DNA of 64,000 nt, taken from PALSA-270 sp963770245. GTDB lineage: Bacteria; Acidobacteriota; Terriglobia; Terriglobales; Acidobacteriaceae. Position 1 is the first letter of the stretch. Each line of letters opens with the position of its first letter. The notes under the pieces are model-generated. The model was not told the origin of the DNA, searched no databases, and saw only the letters and a program-made list of their open reading frames with translations. A program made the position numbers and the translations under genes. The DNA is taken from contig CAVYOX010000015.1 of assembly GCA_963770245.1 (NCBI GenBank), positions 124,001-188,000 on the forward strand. The letters are read 5' to 3'. Of this stretch, positions 59,541-64,000 are shown in pieces.

Positions 59541-60965
59541 CTACCGCCAGCTCAGCGTCACCAGCGAATCCGCCGGCAGCGTCAGCTGCGCCATCCTGCC
59601 GGCGAGGAGCACACGCACGTCGCGCTCTTCCCCCGGGTTCCCCACCACCACCGCCTTGGTACCATCGGTATTGGTGAAGGCCACGCTGGAAACATTTTCG
59701 AGATTCGTCTGCGAGTCAAAGCGCAGCGAGCCTCTCCGGCCCGCGCGCGCGTAATGAGCGAAAGTCCAGTACTGGCCGCTGCGCGTGATTTCCCTGGTTT
59801 GTGAATTGATGGTTACGAAGCCGGCGCAGGGCGCGGGTCCGATATTGGGATGGCCCTTTTCATCGAGTGCCAGGTTCCAACTAATGAAGCAGCGCGACCA
59901 GTTGCGTAGGACTTCGGCGTTCTTGGCGGCCCATTTGTTCCAGTCGGTTTCGTAATTGGGATTGAGGATCGGACCACCTTCGGTCCAATAGGTATGCTTC
60001 TCAGGAAAGGCGTCATGCACGCGGGTCATTTCGGTGGCGCGGCCGGCATACCCATGCCAGGCGACGCCGTCCGCATACTTGTAGAGGTCAGGATCTTCAA
60101 GCTCACAAATGACGCGGCCCCACAGGTTGTAATTGTGGTCGAGAATCCAGATTTTGGTGTCGAGCTTATTATTCGTCAATTCCGGGCCGAGGTGCTTGCC
60201 CACGTACTCGATCTCGTCCTCCTGCGCCCAAAAGCACGCCGGCATTCTGCCATCCTGGTCCGTGTCCACTTCGTTCTGCGGGCTGATCGAAGTGATGGTC
60301 ACACCTTCAGCGGCGTAGGCTTGCAAAAATTTCACAATGTATCTTGCGAAAACCCCAAGATTGTGCTTCCGCATGTTTCCACCCAGCATCGACCCATTGG
60401 CCTTCATCCAACCCGGCGGACTCCACGGCGAGGCAAAGAGGTGAAGATCGGGGTTTATCTTGCGGGCCAGCCGCAGCGTAGGCAGAATGTATTGCCGGTC
60501 AAAATCAATGGAGAAGCGCTCCAACTCAGGGTCCGGATCTCCGTCATCATAGCTGAAGGCTACGGTGGAGTAATCGCTGGAACCAATGCAAGTCCGGCAG
60601 ACATTCAGGCCCATTTCCGCGGGGTCGAAGAGCTCGTGGAACAAGTGCTCGCGTACTGCCGGATCAAGCTGGTTAATCATGTAACACGCCGCATCGGTGA
60701 AGGCGGCCCCGAAACCCAGAATCTCCTGATAGGTTTTGTTGGGGTCGAGCACAATAGCACCGTCGGTGCCGTTGCTTGCGGGACCCCATTGGAGAGCGGG
60801 CTCCTGGGAGAATCGCTTGCCACCCGCGGTAAGGCGCACATCGATACTGCCACTGGGAGCGTTTGCCTTAGATCCTTTGGACTTCTTCGATGCCAGCACA
60901 GTCTGGCCCAAGGCCGCGCCCACCGCGCCCAGTTTCAGAACGTCACGACGAGTAAAAGCCGACAT
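59541..60965 (-). CDS. Exported GH30-family glycosidase, tandem copy 2
   Basis: The 474-residue enzyme starts MSAFTRRDVLKLGAVGAALG, a twin-Arg-type signal. It carries the GH30 acid/base Glu232 (SISPQNEVDTDQDGRM) and nucleophile Glu329 (TYWTEGGPILNPNY). It is clearly the sister of the gene 20 bases upstream (60986-62398), sharing GSSDYSTVAxSYDDGDxDPE, WSPPGWMKxNxSMLGG and KIWILDHNxNLWGR. The remnant at 41562-42049 is closer to this copy than to the other. The two tandem genes probably arose by duplication and share one transcript with the dehydratase downstream. Confidence 0.92.
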   Translation of the reverse strand: MSAFTRRDVLKLGAVGAALGQTVLASKKSKGSKANAPSGSIDVRLTAGGKRFSQEPALQWGPASNGTDGAIVLDPNKTYQEILGFGAAFTDAACYMINQLDPAVREHLFHELFDPAEMGLNVCRTCIGSSDYSTVAFSYDDGDPDPELERFSIDFDRQYILPTLRLARKINPDLHLFASPWSPPGWMKANGSMLGGNMRKHNLGVFARYIVKFLQAYAAEGVTITSISPQNEVDTDQDGRMPACFWAQEDEIEYVGKHLGPELTNNKLDTKIWILDHNYNLWGRVICELEDPDLYKYADGVAWHGYAGRATEMTRVHDAFPEKHTYWTEGGPILNPNYETDWNKWAAKNAEVLRNWSRCFISWNLALDEKGHPNIGPAPCAGFVTINSQTREITRSGQYWTFAHYARAGRRGSLRFDSQTNLENVSSVAFTNTDGTKAVVVGNPGEERDVRVLLAGRMAQLTLPADSLVTLSWR

Positions 60966-60985
60966 AGAAACCTCCTGCTTCCTGC

Positions 60986-62398
60986 CTACTTCCAGCTCAG
61001 TGTCATTACGGAGGTCTCGGGTAAGAGCAACTCGGCCGCCATCCCGGCCAGCTGCAGATGAACTTTTCTTTCTCCGCCGGTGTTGCCCAACACTGCGGCC
61101 AGGCTGCCGTCGGGGTGGGCGAAGGCCACATGGGAAACCTTCTCCACTTCACCTTGGGAATCGACACGGCGCCCCCCGCGCCGGGCGGCGCGGGCATAGT
61201 GCGCCAGCGCCCAGTACTGGCCGGTGCGCGAAATCTCGTGAGTCTTGGAGTCGATACTCAGAACACCGCCGGCCGAGAAGGGTCCAATATTAGGCCGGCC
61301 CTTTTCATCCAGCGCCATATTCCAGCTCGTCACGCAACGGGCCCAGTTGCGGAACATACCGGCGAATTGTTCCGCCCAATTCGCCCAGTCGGTCATGTAA
61401 CCCGGATCGGTGTAGTCGGGACTGCATTCGGTTACATAGGCATTCTTGTTGGGATAGGCGTCATGGACCTGGCTCATGGCTGCGTCCTTGCCCCCATAGA
61501 CGTGCCAGGCGATGCCATCAATGTATTTGTTGACGTCGGGATCTTGCAGTTCGCACATCGCTCTTCCCCACAGGTTCCAGTTGTGGTCGAGGATCCAGAT
61601 CTTGGTGGCGAGCTGGTTCTTCTCCAGCGCCGGGCCGAGATGCTTCCCCACAAACTCAATCTCATGCTCCTGGGCCCAGAAACAGGCCGGCATCCGCCCG
61701 TCCTGGTCGGTATCCACTTCGTTCTGGGGTGTCACCGCGTCGACCACAACACCTTCTGCGGCATAGGCTTTCAAGTATTTGACGAAATAGTCGGCGTACA
61801 CCGCCAGGCTGTGTTTCCGCATGCTTCCGCCCAGCATGGATGCGTTCGATTTCATCCATCCCGGCGGACTCCACGGGGCGCCGAATACATACAGCTCCGG
61901 ATTCATCTTGCGGGCCAGGCGCACCATCGGCAGAACGTACGCGCGTTCATGGTCAATGGAGAAGCGCAGCAGCTCGGGATCCACGTCGCCATCATCGTAG
62001 CTGTAGGCCACGGTGGAATAATCGCTCGAACCGATGCAAGTCCTGCAGACGCCGAAACCCATCTCGGAAGGATGATAGAGTTCGTGGAACACCTTCTCAC
62101 GCGCTTGCGGGGTCAGCTGGTTGAACATATAACAGGCCCCCTCGGTGAGCGCGGCGCCGACACCCAGAACTTCCTGGTATGTCTTAGTGGGGTCGAGCAC
62201 GATGGTGTCGCCGGATATCCCACCAGCGGCCAGCCACTTGATCGCAGCCTGCGGAGCGAACTTCGCAGCGCCCGCAGTCAGGCGGACGTCGATGTCGCCG
62301 ATCGGGGCAGCGGGTGAGCCAAAAGCGCGCACCCCTTGACTCAGAATCGCCATTCCAGCGGCAGTCAGTTTTAGAAAGTCACGACGTGATTGCGACAT
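60986..62398 (-). CDS. Exported GH30-family glycosidase, tandem copy 1
   Basis: The 470-residue enzyme starts MSQSRRDFLKLTAAGMAILS, a twin-Arg-type signal. The acid/base Glu227 lies in AVTPQNEVDTDQDGRM and the nucleophile Glu324 in AYVTECSPDYTDPG; the residue after the nucleophile is Cys here rather than the Gly of the two other copies. The fold parts GVGAALTEGACYMFNQLTPQ and AWHVYGGKDAAMSQVH are conserved. It is followed 20 bases later by its sister. The change around the nucleophile hints at a different specificity. Confidence 0.92.
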   Translation of the reverse strand: MSQSRRDFLKLTAAGMAILSQGVRAFGSPAAPIGDIDVRLTAGAAKFAPQAAIKWLAAGGISGDTIVLDPTKTYQEVLGVGAALTEGACYMFNQLTPQAREKVFHELYHPSEMGFGVCRTCIGSSDYSTVAYSYDDGDVDPELLRFSIDHERAYVLPMVRLARKMNPELYVFGAPWSPPGWMKSNASMLGGSMRKHSLAVYADYFVKYLKAYAAEGVVVDAVTPQNEVDTDQDGRMPACFWAQEHEIEFVGKHLGPALEKNQLATKIWILDHNWNLWGRAMCELQDPDVNKYIDGIAWHVYGGKDAAMSQVHDAYPNKNAYVTECSPDYTDPGYMTDWANWAEQFAGMFRNWARCVTSWNMALDEKGRPNIGPFSAGGVLSIDSKTHEISRTGQYWALAHYARAARRGGRRVDSQGEVEKVSHVAFAHPDGSLAAVLGNTGGERKVHLQLAGMAAELLLPETSVMTLSWK

Positions 62399-62478
62399 GG
62401 CAGCCTCCTCAGTATGCAGAAATCGTTAAAGTCTGGAAGCACGCGAAGCAGTTGGCAGCCTTCGGTGGCAACCGCATC

Positions 62479-63654
62479 TCAGGCACCGGTTGTGTCCGCT
62501 GCCTGCTCGGTTCCTGCGATACACAACTGACCGGTCAGTTCCAGCCCATGGAGAATTATCATTGCGCCCAGCGCAAATACTGGCACCAACAGGCCGGCGC
62601 GCAAAGAGGCGTTATAAGACGAAATTTGACCAGTCATCCAGGGGAAAAGGGAGCCACCCAATCCGGAGATCGCGAAAACCCATTTTGCTTTTGGCGAATC
62701 ACTCGTAATGTACAGGACTCTGGCCAAACATAGCGGGAAAATTGGCCCAAGGGCGAGCCCGGCAAATGCGGCGAAGAAGACAATCGCCATCGGTGAATGG
62801 CTCAGAAGCAGCAGAAGAGTGCTGGTGAATGCTATCGTCAATGATGAGGTGAAAAGCTGCCCCTCAGACAACCGTTGTAACACCGCAGGTGCTAGAGCCC
62901 TACCGCAGAGAAGCGCTATCCAGAAGCCTGAGGTGGCAATAGGAGGCCATAGGTTGCTCGAAATCCGCAGGCGATGGACATAGGTCATCATCCATCCGCT
63001 GACCGACACCTCGACGCCAACATACAAGAACGCGAGCGTGGCAAAAATCAAAAGGAGCTTGAACTGTCTCTGCTCACCGTTTATTTTTGGAGGATTGCTA
63101 TCGCCGACGGAAAACGCCGCTCGATGTTTTCCAAGCAGAAGAGCCGTCACCGCGAACACCACGGCCAGAATGGGAAATAGGTAGGTAGGTGGCCACCGGC
63201 TTATCCAAAGCGATGCAATCGCAGGACACAGAACAGCACCGACGGCCCAAGAGGCATTTAGCAATGCTAGCGCAGCTCCCCGCTTCCCGCTGGAAATGCT
63301 GCAGATCAGTAGACTAGTGGCTGTCATGGTCAAGCCGAGCCCCAGACCAAAACTAAGAAAGAGAATTACTTGGAATAATCCGGTAAACAGCGACAAGGAG
63401 ACAGCGCTGGCGATAAGAAGTAAATATCCGCGCATAAGGCTGCCAAAGAAATCATTTCGCACAAGCAACGCACCAAAGGCCGAGCCTGAAAACTGGGCAG
63501 CGAATAAAATGCCGGCTCTGCTATCGTTCATGTGCCAGATTGTGCTAAGGGTTGGTAGAATGCAGCCGAGTAATGTGGTGCCGACGCCTGTCAATGCAAA
63601 TCCTAGATGTAACCATCGAACTTGCCGCATCCGATCTAAAGCTTCAATCTGCAT
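62479..63654 (-). CDS. MFS transporter
   Basis: I start at the ATG at 63654, which lies inside the last codons of the LacI gene (11-base overlap); the frame is also open to 63702. The 391-residue membrane protein has about 12 helices of the major facilitator fold, with GFALTGVGTTLLGCILPTLS in helix 1 and the conserved loop region around GKRGAALALLNASWAVGAVL. It resembles sugar/fucose-type (FucP-like) permeases in layout. The overlap with LacI suggests one transcript and control by that regulator; it would import the product of the GH30 enzymes. Confidence 0.85.
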   Translation of the reverse strand: MQIEALDRMRQVRWLHLGFALTGVGTTLLGCILPTLSTIWHMNDSRAGILFAAQFSGSAFGALLVRNDFFGSLMRGYLLLIASAVSLSLFTGLFQVILFLSFGLGLGLTMTATSLLICSISSGKRGAALALLNASWAVGAVLCPAIASLWISRWPPTYLFPILAVVFAVTALLLGKHRAAFSVGDSNPPKINGEQRQFKLLLIFATLAFLYVGVEVSVSGWMMTYVHRLRISSNLWPPIATSGFWIALLCGRALAPAVLQRLSEGQLFTSSLTIAFTSTLLLLLSHSPMAIVFFAAFAGLALGPIFPLCLARVLYITSDSPKAKWVFAISGLGGSLFPWMTGQISSYNASLRAGLLVPVFALGAMIILHGLELTGQLCIAGTEQAADTTGA

Positions 63655-64000
63655 GAATGACCGTGTTGAGAGCCTTGCCGGATAGTTTGCTTTTCTTGCC
63701 ACTATTTGACCGATCCGTCCTCTCAGTCGACTGGGTCGATTCCCGGATTACCAGTTCGGGTTCCACGATGATCTGTTCGCGGAAGCGCTCTGTGCCATGA
63801 AGCCGGTTCAGAATACACTGGGCTGCGATTCTTCCCATATTAGACAAGGGCTGGCGGATGGTTGTGAGCCTTGGATTGCTGAACGCTGCGGCCTTGATAT
63901 CGTCGAATCCAATAACGGAGACATCGCCGGGCACGCGTAGTCCGAAGTCCTGAAGCGCACGTATCGCGCCAATAGCCGACATGTCATTGAAGGCGACCAC
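63644..64000 (-). CDS. LacI-family transcriptional regulator (C-terminal part)
   Basis: Only the last 118 residues lie in the window. They hold the end of the periplasmic-binding-protein-like domain: VVAFNDMSAIGAIRALQDFG, LRVPGDVSVIGFDDIKAAAF, SNPRLTTIRQPLSNMGRIAA and IIVEPELVIRESTQ. These match the LacI/GalR hinge and ligand core. The DNA-binding N-terminus is outside. It leads into the MFS gene and is likely to sense a sugar or sugar acid and control the GH30/dehydratase set downstream on the same strand. Confidence 0.92.
   Translation of the reverse strand: MVAFNDMSAIGAIRALQDFGLRVPGDVSVIGFDDIKAAAFSNPRLTTIRQPLSNMGRIAAQCILNRLHGTERFREQIIVEPELVIRESTQSTERTDRSNSGKKSKLSGKALNTVIHAD

Overview
The window is GC-rich chromosomal DNA from a free-living heterotrophic soil-type bacterium, most likely an acidobacterium (class Terriglobia). 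This is an inference from gene content: MEDS- and HisKA_3-type sensor kinases, DUF3309/DUF1328 mini-proteins, an acidobacterial-style MacB-like (ADOP) permease fragment, repeated GH30 enzymes and PQQ/cytochrome c dehydrogenases. No ribosomal RNA, plasmid or phage core genes are visible. There is one tRNA (Gly, CCC), and many gene remnants lie between intact genes.

Region 1 (1-5.6 kb) is a signalling island. A minus-strand set holds a MEDS-domain kinase, a receiver-only protein and a NarL-type regulator. A plus-strand set holds two coupled small genes, then a chain of two mini-ORFs in degenerate repeats running into a CHASE3-like kinase. Region 2 (5.6-10.4 kb) holds small stress or membrane proteins, a SYLF lipid-binding protein and a full group II intron (6985-8963) with its maturase. 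The intron sits just behind a terminator hairpin. Region 3 (10.8-20.2 kb) holds a 2106-residue hybrid kinase with eleven tandem 92-residue HAMP-type repeats, a REC-PAS-kinase, the tRNA and an orphan receiver. Two 5'-only fragments of the same intron type, at 19290-19583 and 25936-26008, also lie directly behind terminators.

Region 4 (20.6-40.4 kb) is mostly housekeeping and general metabolism: amine oxidase, PPC/DUF296 protein, a frameshifted DUF1440-like gene, NHL-repeat protein, nucleoside hydrolase, ketoacyl synthase, UbiD-type decarboxylase, PiT phosphate transporter, a solo NuoI, GNAT, bifunctional nuclease and MiaB. Decayed pieces of metH, tonB and an XRE-type regulator lie among them.

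Region 5 (40.5-64 kb) is a carbohydrate region. Broken permease, PD40, GH30 and GH10 pieces flank a run of secreted redox genes: a di-haem cytochrome plus PQQ dehydrogenase as two overlapping genes, a ThuA-like protein, and a fused cytochrome-PQQ dehydrogenase. Three intact secreted GH30 glycosidases follow, with an aldose 1-epimerase, an SSS symporter, an SDR dehydrogenase, a DHDPS/KDG-type aldolase, an MBL-fold hydrolase, an IlvD/Edd-type dehydratase, an MFS transporter and a LacI regulator. Together these could free a sugar outside the cell, import it and degrade it by a non-phosphorylative oxidative route: dehydrogenase, lactonase, dehydratase, aldolase. Assigning the MBL protein to the lactonase step is inference.
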